Part shown: piece by piece, positions 1 through 5,649 of the stretch
How the letters are laid out: each line of letters starts with the position of its first letter
Position numbering within the stretch: the first letter of the stretch is position 1
Assembly: GCA_002877875.1 (NCBI GenBank)
Contig: PNIE01000073.1
Location: 1-11,981, forward strand
DNA from: Caldimicrobium thiodismutans
GTDB lineage: Bacteria; Desulfobacterota; Thermodesulfobacteria; Thermodesulfobacteriales; Thermodesulfobacteriaceae
DNA length: 11,981 nucleotides
Reading direction: 5' to 3'
Notes under the pieces: model-generated
The model's database searches: none
The model's input: only the letters and a program-made list of their open reading frames with translations
What the model was told of the DNA's origin: nothing
Made by a program: the position numbers and the translations under genes

Positions 1-86
1 CCAGCAAAAGAGAGTTTTTCTCTAATTTCTATAGGGGCAGTTTTATGGTTTAATCCTATAAGTAAAATTTTATAGAGAGCTTCCAT
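1..86 (-). CDS. hemA: Glutamyl-tRNA reductase HemA, N-terminal fragment (runs off the left edge)
   Basis: HemA reduces glutamyl-tRNA(Glu) to glutamate-1-semialdehyde, the first committed step of C5 tetrapyrrole (heme, siroheme, corrinoid) synthesis in the cytoplasm. Only 28 codons lie in the window. They translate to a start MEALYKILLIG followed by LNHKTAPIEIREKLSF, which is the highly conserved N-terminal signature of the family (GLNHKTAP, then an EIREKL-type helix). The ATG at 86-84 overlaps the end of the upstream CcsA/HemX gene by 17 bases in another frame. An AAAGGA Shine-Dalgarno (97-102) lies inside that gene, 10 bases before the ATG, so translation is probably coupled. The catalytic Cys and the NADPH domain lie outside the window and cannot be assessed. 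The family call rests on a short but very distinctive stretch. Confidence 0.88.
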   Translation of the reverse strand, partial: MEALYKILLIGLNHKTAPIEIREKLSFA

Positions 87-903
87 AGGTATGAAATCCT
101 TTAAAGTAAAAGTTTATAATAAAAAAGGTAAAAAACCATAGAATACCCCCTAGGAGAAACATGTAGGCAAGCCTTTTACCTCTCCATCCAATAAGGATCC
201 TCTGATGAATCATTCCTGCATAGATTAGCCAAAGAGAAAGAGTTATAGTCTCTTTAGCAGACCATCTCCAGTAACTACCAAAAGCAAGCTCACTCCAAAT
301 GGCTCCACTTATAATCCCCAGAGTTAATAGAAAAAAACCATTATATAAGGCTTTTTCTGCGATTCTTTCAAGGGAGTGTAAAGGAGGAAGCTTTCTGAAA
401 AAATATCCGAAGCGTTTCTTTTTGATTTCTCTTTCTTGTAGAAGATACATCAAGGAAGCTATTAAACCAGCCATAAGAAAGGCATGCGAAAGGAGAGCGC
501 ATATGACATGTAAAGGAAACCAGAAACTTTTTATGTAAGGGGAAAAGGGTGAATAAAGAGATTTCTTTGAAAAAAGCATATTTAAGAGGAGAAAAAGTAT
601 AGGAAGTGGGAGATAAAAAGTGGCAAGGGTGTAAGCCTTTTCTCTTCCCAAGGCAAAATAAAAATAAACAAGAATTAAGAGAAAGGAAAAGAGTCCCAAA
701 ACCTCATTGAAGGTAAAAAGGGAGGTAGTATAGATTTCCTTTGCCGTAAATAATATATATAAAAAATGAAAAATTAATCCTACTAAAAGGACTCCATGAG
801 TCAGTTTTAAAGCCTTTTTTTCTAAAGTTTTAAAGTAAAAGAGTGAACCTATCCAAGAGATTAAATATATTAAAAAGGTCAGATTTAAAAAAAGGGCTGA
901 CAT
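70..903 (-). CDS. CcsA/HemX-family integral membrane protein (cytochrome c assembly-like)
   Basis: This is a 277-residue, very hydrophobic protein with about eight predicted membrane spans, the fold of the CcsA/CcmC/HemX heme-handling family. Family landmarks are visible: LHVICALLSH (H132, H140), the tryptophan-rich loop around 203-218, IHQRILIGWRG (H233) and a C-terminal GFHTYG (H271). The loop is altered: it reads FGSYWRWSAKET where cytochrome c synthases usually have WGxYWxWDPKETW, so the Asp is Ser and two aromatics are lost. Location directly before hemA, with a 17-base overlap, matches the hemX-hemA arrangement. In Bacillus subtilis, HemX lowers HemA levels. I therefore favour a HemX-like role in heme-synthesis control, with System II cytochrome c maturation as the alternative. 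The ATG at 903 lies 7 bases after the UspA-like stop codon, with only a weak ribosome site. Confidence 0.8.
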   Translation of the reverse strand: MSALFLNLTFLIYLISWIGSLFYFKTLEKKALKLTHGVLLVGLIFHFLYILFTAKEIYTTSLFTFNEVLGLFSFLLILVYFYFALGREKAYTLATFYLPLPILFLLLNMLFSKKSLYSPFSPYIKSFWFPLHVICALLSHAFLMAGLIASLMYLLQEREIKKKRFGYFFRKLPPLHSLERIAEKALYNGFFLLTLGIISGAIWSELAFGSYWRWSAKETITLSLWLIYAGMIHQRILIGWRGKRLAYMFLLGGILWFFTFFIINFYFKGFHTYGSSL

Positions 904-910
904 TCAAAGG

Positions 911-1327
911 TTATTCTTCTTTGGGTTTTTTCCTAACAATAAAAACTGAGCAAGGAGAGTAAGTAACAACTTTAGCTGCAGTGCTTCCAAGGGTATATCT
1001 TAAAATATCAGGTCTTGTTCCCTTAGCTCCCATAATTAGAAGATCAGCCTCTTTTTTCTCCACAAATTTAAGAATAGCTTCAGGTACTGAGAAATCTTCT
1101 ATAATCTCTGTTTGTAATTTGAGATCAGAAAAGAGACTTTTAGCTTCGCTCATCAAATTTTCAGCCTTTTTTCGTAAGGCAGAGATTTCATCACTGCTCA
1201 TATCTTCTCTTTTAGCAACTACCGTAAGAAGGGTAAGTTCACCACCTTCATCTTCCAAAAACTTTTTGGCAAGTCTTACACCCTCTTTGGCATCCTCTGA
1301 TCCATCATAGGCTACTACTATTTTCAT
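911..1327 (-). CDS. Universal stress protein (UspA fold), single domain
   Basis: This is a 138-residue cytoplasmic protein of the UspA/PP2c-type nucleotide-binding family. Usp proteins help cells survive energy or oxidative stress, and their exact partners are often unknown. The N-terminus MKIVVAYDGSEDA is the usual first strand and loop with Asp8. The C-terminal half carries the ATP-binding loop GAKG(100-103), then GST (114-116), then a final strand SVFIVR. The spacing is G-2x-G-10x-G-S, one residue longer than the common 9x form, so ATP binding is likely but not certain. Length is typical of a single-domain Usp. It starts at an ATG after a strong GGGGGAG ribosome site, 33 bases downstream of tlyA and 7 bases before the CcsA/HemX gene, so it belongs to the leftward operon. 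Placing a Usp between tlyA and a heme gene gives no firm clue to its role. Confidence 0.88.
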   Translation of the reverse strand: MKIVVAYDGSEDAKEGVRLAKKFLEDEGGELTLLTVVAKREDMSSDEISALRKKAENLMSEAKSLFSDLKLQTEIIEDFSVPEAILKFVEKKEADLLIMGAKGTRPDILRYTLGSTAAKVVTYSPCSVFIVRKKPKEE

Positions 1328-1331
1328 AATT

Positions 1332-1338
1332 CTCCCCC
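1332..1338 (-). promoter_or_regulatory. Shine-Dalgarno site of the UspA-like gene
   Basis: The reverse strand reads GGGGGAG four bases before the ATG at 1327. It is the strongest ribosome site in the leftward operon and lies in the only real intergenic gap there (1328-1360). This suggests the Usp is translated at a higher rate than its coupled neighbours. The gap shows no convincing hairpin terminator or promoter boxes. Confidence 0.6.
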
Positions 1339-1360
1339 TTTAAAGAAAATTTATTTTAAA

Positions 1361-2119
1361 TTATAGCATATTCTTTTTCTCAAGACAAATGAAAAATTCT
1401 TTATTTCCTTTGGTTCCAAGGATAGGACTTTCACAAACACCCAGAGGTTTAAAACCTATCTTTTCTGAGAACTCCCAGATATCCTGAACCACCTTAAAAT
1501 GAAGCCTTGGATCTCTAACTATCCCTTTTTTAACCTCTCTTTTCCCTAGCTCAAATTGGGGTTTAATTAAGGCTAAGACCTTGCCATTTTCTTTGAGAAG
1601 AGGAGGAAGCACAGGTAAGATTTTTTTCAAGGAGATAAAGGAAACATCTACGGTGATTAAATCAAATTTTTCTGGAAACATTTCTGGGGTAAGATATCTG
1701 GCATTAATTTCCTCCATGAGGATAACCCTTTTGTCTTCCCTCAATTTTTGATGCAGTTGACCTTTCCCCACATCAAGGGCGTAGACCCTTTTAGCTCCTC
1801 TAAGGAGAAGACAGTGAGTGAATCCTCCGGTAGAGGCTCCGATATCAAGAGCAATCATCTCCTTTGGATCAATTTCAAAGACTTCAAGGGCCTTTTCCAG
1901 TTTAAGCCCACCTCTTGAAACATAGGGGAAATCTACCTCTAGGTGAAGTTTGACGCTTTCTGGAAGAGTCTCTCCAGGTTTCTTTACTTTAATAAAATTT
2001 TTACCATCGAGACTAAAAAAAACTTTTCCTGCAAGTATTAGAGCCTGAGCCTTTTCTCTGCTCTCACAAAGCCCCTTTTCAACAAGAAGTTTATCTGCTC
2101 TGATCTTTTTAGGCTTCAA
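1361..2119 (-). CDS. tlyA: TlyA-family rRNA (cytidine-2'-O)-methyltransferase
   Basis: TlyA uses S-adenosylmethionine to 2'-O-methylate cytidines of rRNA (C1920 of 23S, and in some species C1409 of 16S), which affects subunit joining and capreomycin/viomycin sensitivity. An S4 RNA-binding domain spans about residues 6-65 (RADKLLVEKGLCESREKA). A Rossmann methyltransferase domain follows, with the SAM loop LDIGASTGGFT (91-101). The catalytic K-D-K-E set appears intact: K73 in SRGGLKL, D158 in VDVSF, K186 in LIKPQFELG and E241 in GNKEFF. At 252 residues it resembles the shorter type I enzymes, which are known to modify C1920 only; that substrate is an inference from length. The start is TTG (2119-2117), overlapping the end of the HDOD gene by 11 bases. 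A stop codon just upstream in this frame and the perfect S4 N-terminus support it, despite a poor ribosome site. Hemolysin annotations of this family are historical. Confidence 0.93.
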   Translation of the reverse strand: MKPKKIRADKLLVEKGLCESREKAQALILAGKVFFSLDGKNFIKVKKPGETLPESVKLHLEVDFPYVSRGGLKLEKALEVFEIDPKEMIALDIGASTGGFTHCLLLRGAKRVYALDVGKGQLHQKLREDKRVILMEEINARYLTPEMFPEKFDLITVDVSFISLKKILPVLPPLLKENGKVLALIKPQFELGKREVKKGIVRDPRLHFKVVQDIWEFSEKIGFKPLGVCESPILGTKGNKEFFICLEKKNML

Positions 2120-3674
2120 TTTCTTGATTAATAGTTAATAAAATTATCCTATGAGTCCCTTTTCTTTTAAGGACTTCAAGCCCTTTTTTTGAGATTTCAA
2201 GAAGAGTGGAAGCTCGAGGCTCTTTTTTAGGATCAATGTTTTTAGGTTCGTAGGTAATCACCGCTATGTAAGCAGAAATTTTTTCTTGATAAAGAAGATT
2301 AGCCACTTCTTCCACCTTTCTTAAAATTTTTCTTGCAACCACCATCGCCCCTTGCGAGGGAGTCTCAGGAAGCAAGATGTAAAAGTTCTTTTTTTCTTTC
2401 GGAGAACATACAAGGTCAACCCTCCTAAGAGATTTTATGAACTCCTTAGAGAGATGTTTAAGAAAATTTTCTTCTTCACTAAAGCTATACTTTTCAGCTA
2501 TTTTTTCTAAGTTGTCTATCTCCACAGTCAAGAGACTAAAAACTCTTTTATATCTTTTAGCCCGAAGCATTTCTTCTTTTAGACGCTTAAGAAAATATCC
2601 TTCTTGATAAGCTCCTGTAAGGTTGTCATAAATACTTTCTTTTTCTAATTTTTCTGAGAGAAGAACTAACCTCTCCTCAAGCTCCCTTTTTTCGCGACTA
2701 AGCATAAGTAGTTTATCTTTATATTCTTCAAGTAATTGAAGGAGATTTTCCTTTTTCTTCTCTTCTTCAAGCCTTAGTTTTTCAAGCTCTTTTTGCCTTT
2801 CTTCCTCAAGTTCTCTAAAGGTTTTGAGTTTAAATTCCTGAAAATTGAAGATTTCAAGATAGGGATTGGCAATCTTAGGAAAGATTTCGCCAAAGGCTTC
2901 TATTTCTGACTCAGTGAGATAATTGGAAGCAAGCTTTGTGAACTCCTTCCAACGTTCTTCTCTATTTTCGCTAAAAAAACTTCCCACGGCGTGATCAATC
3001 ATTCTGAGAAAGATAAAATCCTCAAGAATCTCAGGAGGAAGGCCCTCTTTCTCGTTTTCGTTATGATGATGTCTTATATTGAGAATAAATCGTCTTGGTA
3101 AGGCATAGTTTTCAAAGTATTCAGCTCCTACAAGGGCATGGTTAACCCCAAAGATTTCTTCTTCTGCAGAAAGAAGACTCTTCCCCTCTTTTTTTAACCG
3201 TAAAACCTGTAAGTATTTTTCAGGATTTAGTAAATAGAGAACTAAAATTCCGAAATCTAAAAGATAGGCTGAAATTGGTATATGGGAGGGGTAGTTTTCA
3301 ATGAGATCAGCAAAATAAAAGCCAGCCACTAGCTGGGAAAGGGCCCTTGCCCAAAACTTAGGGAAACTAAACTCATTAAAAGTTTGCTTTATGAGTTTTT
3401 GAGAGATAAGTCCAAGAGCAAGAATTTTGGCTGTATCTTCTCCAAGAACAAGGATGACCTGCCTTGGATTTTCTATGGGGACCTCTCCTTTACGATATTT
3501 AGGAAGGTTAGCTACAGTTATTAAAATCTGAGCAATCTCTTTTTCTGTTATTAAAAATTCTTCTATTTCCCTTGGGCTTTTAGTAAGAAAAGTTTGAAGA
3601 ATTTTTATTCCAATTTTTGGGAAGGGTAACAGCGTTTTATTCTCTTTTTTAAGTAGTTTTTCTAATTCGCCCAC
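2109..3674 (-). CDS. HDOD domain / coiled-coil / degenerate GGDEF signalling protein
   Basis: This is a 521-residue soluble protein with no signal peptide or membrane span. Residues ~12-225 form an HDOD domain: PFPKIGIKIL, later NHALVGAEYF, LPRRFILNIRHHH (192-204). The HD position reads YLLDFG (137-142), so the metal-binding His-Asp pair is absent, as is usual for HDOD. Residues ~283-346 are a charged Glu/Lys/Leu coiled coil. Residues ~347-515 are a GGDEF-type domain, starting YDNLTGAYQEGYF (349-361) and including RVDLVC and ILLPET. The catalytic GGDEF signature is replaced by SPKEKKNF (424-431). No diguanylate cyclase activity is expected; it more likely acts as a sensing or protein-binding module. 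The start is GTG at 3674, with AGGG 8 bases upstream (3683-3686). It is the first gene of the leftward operon, facing proA across a 105-base gap. Its target is unknown. Confidence 0.85.
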   Translation of the reverse strand: MGELEKLLKKENKTLLPFPKIGIKILQTFLTKSPREIEEFLITEKEIAQILITVANLPKYRKGEVPIENPRQVILVLGEDTAKILALGLISQKLIKQTFNEFSFPKFWARALSQLVAGFYFADLIENYPSHIPISAYLLDFGILVLYLLNPEKYLQVLRLKKEGKSLLSAEEEIFGVNHALVGAEYFENYALPRRFILNIRHHHNENEKEGLPPEILEDFIFLRMIDHAVGSFFSENREERWKEFTKLASNYLTESEIEAFGEIFPKIANPYLEIFNFQEFKLKTFRELEEERQKELEKLRLEEEKKKENLLQLLEEYKDKLLMLSREKRELEERLVLLSEKLEKESIYDNLTGAYQEGYFLKRLKEEMLRAKRYKRVFSLLTVEIDNLEKIAEKYSFSEEENFLKHLSKEFIKSLRRVDLVCSPKEKKNFYILLPETPSQGAMVVARKILRKVEEVANLLYQEKISAYIAVITYEPKNIDPKKEPRASTLLEISKKGLEVLKRKGTHRIILLTINQEIEA

Positions 3675-3718
3675 TGGTAAAACCCTATTCGAATGTTAAA
3701 ATAAAAATTTAAACTGGA

Positions 3719-3747
3719 ATTTTATTACATATTTATCGACAGAGCAA
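3719..3747 (-). promoter_or_regulatory. Candidate sigma-70-type promoter for the leftward operon
   Basis: On the reverse strand TTGCTC (3747-3742) and TAAAAT (3724-3719) are separated by exactly 17 bases. The -10 matches the consensus at five of six positions, the -35 at only three. Transcription would begin about 35-40 bases before the GTG of the HDOD gene. In such AT-rich sequence this could arise by chance. Confidence 0.25.
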
Positions 3748-3766
3748 GGACAAAAATAAAATTTGC

Positions 3767-3773
3767 AGGGGGA
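3767..3773 (+). promoter_or_regulatory. Shine-Dalgarno site of proA
   Basis: AGGGGGA lies six bases before the ATG at 3780. It is well matched to the 16S 3' end and fixes the proA start. It is the only strong ribosome site of the rightward operon; the later genes rely on overlap or very short spacing. Confidence 0.7.
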
Positions 3774-3779
3774 TGTAAA

Positions 3780-5042
3780 ATGGGAGATACTCTAAAGGAG
3801 TTAATGATAGAGATGGGGAAAAAGGCTAAGGCTTCTTCTAGAGAGCTTGCCAAGTTGAATACTTCTATAAAAAACGAGGTCTTAAGAGAGGTTGCTAAAA
3901 AACTCAGAGAAAAAAAAGAAGAGTTAAAGGAGATTAATGCTAAAGATGTGAATTTAGCCTTGGCTCAGGGTTATAATAAGGCCTTTATTGATAGGCTTAC
4001 TCTCACCGATAAAGTTATTGAGGCCATGGCTAAGGGGCTTGAGGATGTGGCTTTGCTTCCAGATCCTGTAGGTGAAATTGTGAAGATGTGGCGCCGTCCT
4101 AATGGTCTTCTTGTTGGAAAGATGCGTATTCCTCTTGGAGTGATTGCTATTATTTATGAAAGTAGACCTAATGTTACCATTGATGCAGCAGGTCTTTGTT
4201 TTAAAAGTGGTAATGCAGTTATTTTAAGGGGAGGAAAGGAGGCTATAAATTCTAATCTTGCCCTCGCAGAAATTTTTAGAGAAACTTTAAAAGAAAAGGG
4301 CCTTTCTCCTGATGCCCTTCAGGTGGTTCCAACTACAGATAGAAAGGCTATGGAATATCTCCTTGAACTTGAAGAATATATTGATCTTGTTATTCCGAGA
4401 GGGGGTGAGGGTCTCATTAGATTTGTTACTGAGAAATCAAAGATACCCGTAATAAAACACTACAAAGGGGTGTGCCATGTCTATGTGGATAATGAGGCTG
4501 ATCTTGAAAAGGCCATTAAAATTGCTGTAAATGCTAAATGTCAGAGACCAGGGGTTTGCAATGCTATGGAAACTCTTCTTGTTCACAAGGATATTGCTCC
4601 CAAGTTTCTCCCAAGGGTAGCCGAGGAATATCAAAAATATGGAGTAGAGATTAGGGGGTGTCCAGAGACTTTAAAATATATACCCTGGGCTAAGCCTGCT
4701 AAAGAGGAGGATTATGGCTATGAATTTCTCGATCTTATTCTTGCAGTAAAAGTGGTTTCCTCCTTAGAGGAAGCTATTAATCACATAAGGGAATATGGGA
4801 GTAACCACACAGAAGCTATTGTTACTGAAAATTATAGCAAGGCCATGCAGTTTCTTACTGAGGTTGATGCCAGTTTGGTGCTTGTTAATGCCTCAACAAG
4901 ATTTAATGATGGAGGAGAGCTTGGTTTAGGGGCAGAGATTGGAATTTCAACCACTAAACTTCATGCCTATGGACCTATGGGGCTTGAAGAATTGACAACT
5001 ACAAAATTTATAGCCTTGGGTGATGGCCAAATCAGAACTTAA
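3780..5042 (+). CDS. proA: Gamma-glutamyl phosphate reductase
   Basis: ProA reduces gamma-glutamyl phosphate with NADPH to glutamate semialdehyde, which cyclises to pyrroline-5-carboxylate, the second step of proline synthesis from glutamate. The 420-residue length is normal. Family marks run along the whole protein: RIPLGVIAIIYESRPNVT (116-133), the nucleotide-binding stretch LCFKSGNAVILRGGKEA (139-155), VIPRGGEGL (204-212), the catalytic Cys260 in CQRPGVCNAMETLL, and VNASTRFNDGGELGLGAEIG (369-388). It belongs to the aldehyde dehydrogenase superfamily and acts in the cytoplasm. It begins the rightward operon behind a strong ribosome site. Its usual partner proB (glutamate 5-kinase) is not adjacent: the upstream neighbour is on the other strand. 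The 3' end overlaps nadD by about 20 bases, an order (proA-nadD) seen in other delta-proteobacteria-like genomes. Confidence 0.97.
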   Translation: MGDTLKELMIEMGKKAKASSRELAKLNTSIKNEVLREVAKKLREKKEELKEINAKDVNLALAQGYNKAFIDRLTLTDKVIEAMAKGLEDVALLPDPVGEIVKMWRRPNGLLVGKMRIPLGVIAIIYESRPNVTIDAAGLCFKSGNAVILRGGKEAINSNLALAEIFRETLKEKGLSPDALQVVPTTDRKAMEYLLELEEYIDLVIPRGGEGLIRFVTEKSKIPVIKHYKGVCHVYVDNEADLEKAIKIAVNAKCQRPGVCNAMETLLVHKDIAPKFLPRVAEEYQKYGVEIRGCPETLKYIPWAKPAKEEDYGYEFLDLILAVKVVSSLEEAINHIREYGSNHTEAIVTENYSKAMQFLTEVDASLVLVNASTRFNDGGELGLGAEIGISTTKLHAYGPMGLEELTTTKFIALGDGQIRT

Positions 5043-5649
5043 GATAGGTCTTTTGGGAGGCACCTTTGATCCTCCACACCTTGGGCATCTAAGAGTTGCT
5101 GAAGAGGTCCGCTTAGCTTTCCATCTCAAAGAGGTCTGGTTTATTCCAGCAGGTTATCCCCCTCATAAAGGTATCCCCTTTTTTAGCTTTGAAGAACGCT
5201 TTGAAATGCTTGACCTGGCAACAAGTTCTAATCTCTATTTTAAAGTGCTTGACCTGGAAAGAGAAGAAAGGCCCTCTTATACCCTAAAAACCCTTGAAAA
5301 ATTAAAAGGCCTATACCCTGAAAGAGAATTTTTTCTCATTGTAGGTTTTGATGCTTTTGTAGAGCTTGAGACCTGGTGGCACTATGAGAAATTTTTGGAT
5401 TATGCTGAGATAATTGTTGTCTCAAGAGGTTCTGGGGATTGGAAAAAAGGAAAACTTGAGGTTGAAGAGAGGGCTCAAATCCTCTGGGGAGAAAAAGGGA
5501 AAGAGAAAGTCCATTTTCTGGAGATCTTCCCTTATGAGATTTCAAGTACCCTTCTTAGAGATTATCTCAAAAAAGGGAGATCTATAAGATACCTTGTACC
5601 TGAAGAGGTTTACTTTTACTTAAGGGAAAGAGGATATCTTTCGGTATGA
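5023..5649 (+). CDS. nadD: Nicotinate-nucleotide adenylyltransferase
   Basis: NadD transfers AMP from ATP to nicotinate mononucleotide, giving deamido-NAD, the penultimate step of NAD synthesis. The nucleotidyltransferase signature GGTFDPPHLGHL lies near the N-terminus, followed by IPAGYPPHK, then FLIVGFDAFVELETWWHY and the C-terminal ISSTLLRDYL that contacts substrate. All expected motifs are present and the length (208 residues) is normal. The start is uncertain by one codon: a GTG (5020) is followed directly by an ATG (5023), both inside the end of proA, and neither has a strong ribosome site. I chose the ATG. Translation is presumably coupled to proA. The stop codon overlaps the mutS start as ATGA. 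In many bacteria rsfS (ribosomal silencing factor) follows nadD; here mutS takes that place. Confidence 0.95.
   Translation: MAKSELKIGLLGGTFDPPHLGHLRVAEEVRLAFHLKEVWFIPAGYPPHKGIPFFSFEERFEMLDLATSSNLYFKVLDLEREERPSYTLKTLEKLKGLYPEREFFLIVGFDAFVELETWWHYEKFLDYAEIIVVSRGSGDWKKGKLEVEERAQILWGEKGKEKVHFLEIFPYEISSTLLRDYLKKGRSIRYLVPEEVYFYLRERGYLSV

Larger units (their letters stand above)
3675..3779. promoter_or_regulatory. Divergent intergenic region between the HDOD gene and proA
   Basis: This 105-base, strongly AT-rich gap is the only space from which both transcription units can start, so it should carry back-to-back promoters. On the leftward side a weak sigma-70-like pair can be drawn. On the rightward side I see no good pair: TCGACA (3736-3741) and TAAAAT (3757-3762) are 15 bases apart and would start transcription on top of the proA ribosome site. 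No clear operator or riboswitch-like structure is visible. Confidence 0.5.

Noticed and set aside
299..538. Rightward open frame of 79 codons opposite the CcsA/HemX gene
   Set aside because: It lies wholly inside a clear membrane protein gene on the other strand, has no ribosome site and no recognisable domain. The same applies to the other short opposite-strand frames (for example 981-1310, 10375-10611).
3700..3726. Imperfect inverted repeat AATAAAAATT / AATTTTATT in the divergent gap
   Set aside because: It consists only of A and T in a strongly AT-rich gap and the arms differ in length, so chance is a sufficient explanation.
3736..3762. Rightward promoter TCGACA-TAAAAT for proA
   Set aside because: The 15-base spacer is short and the predicted start would fall within the ribosome site, leaving no usable leader.
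3773..3778. Start-stop ATGTAA inside the proA ribosome site, like a minimal upstream ORF
   Set aside because: It overlaps the Shine-Dalgarno itself and has no ribosome site of its own, so a regulatory role has no support.
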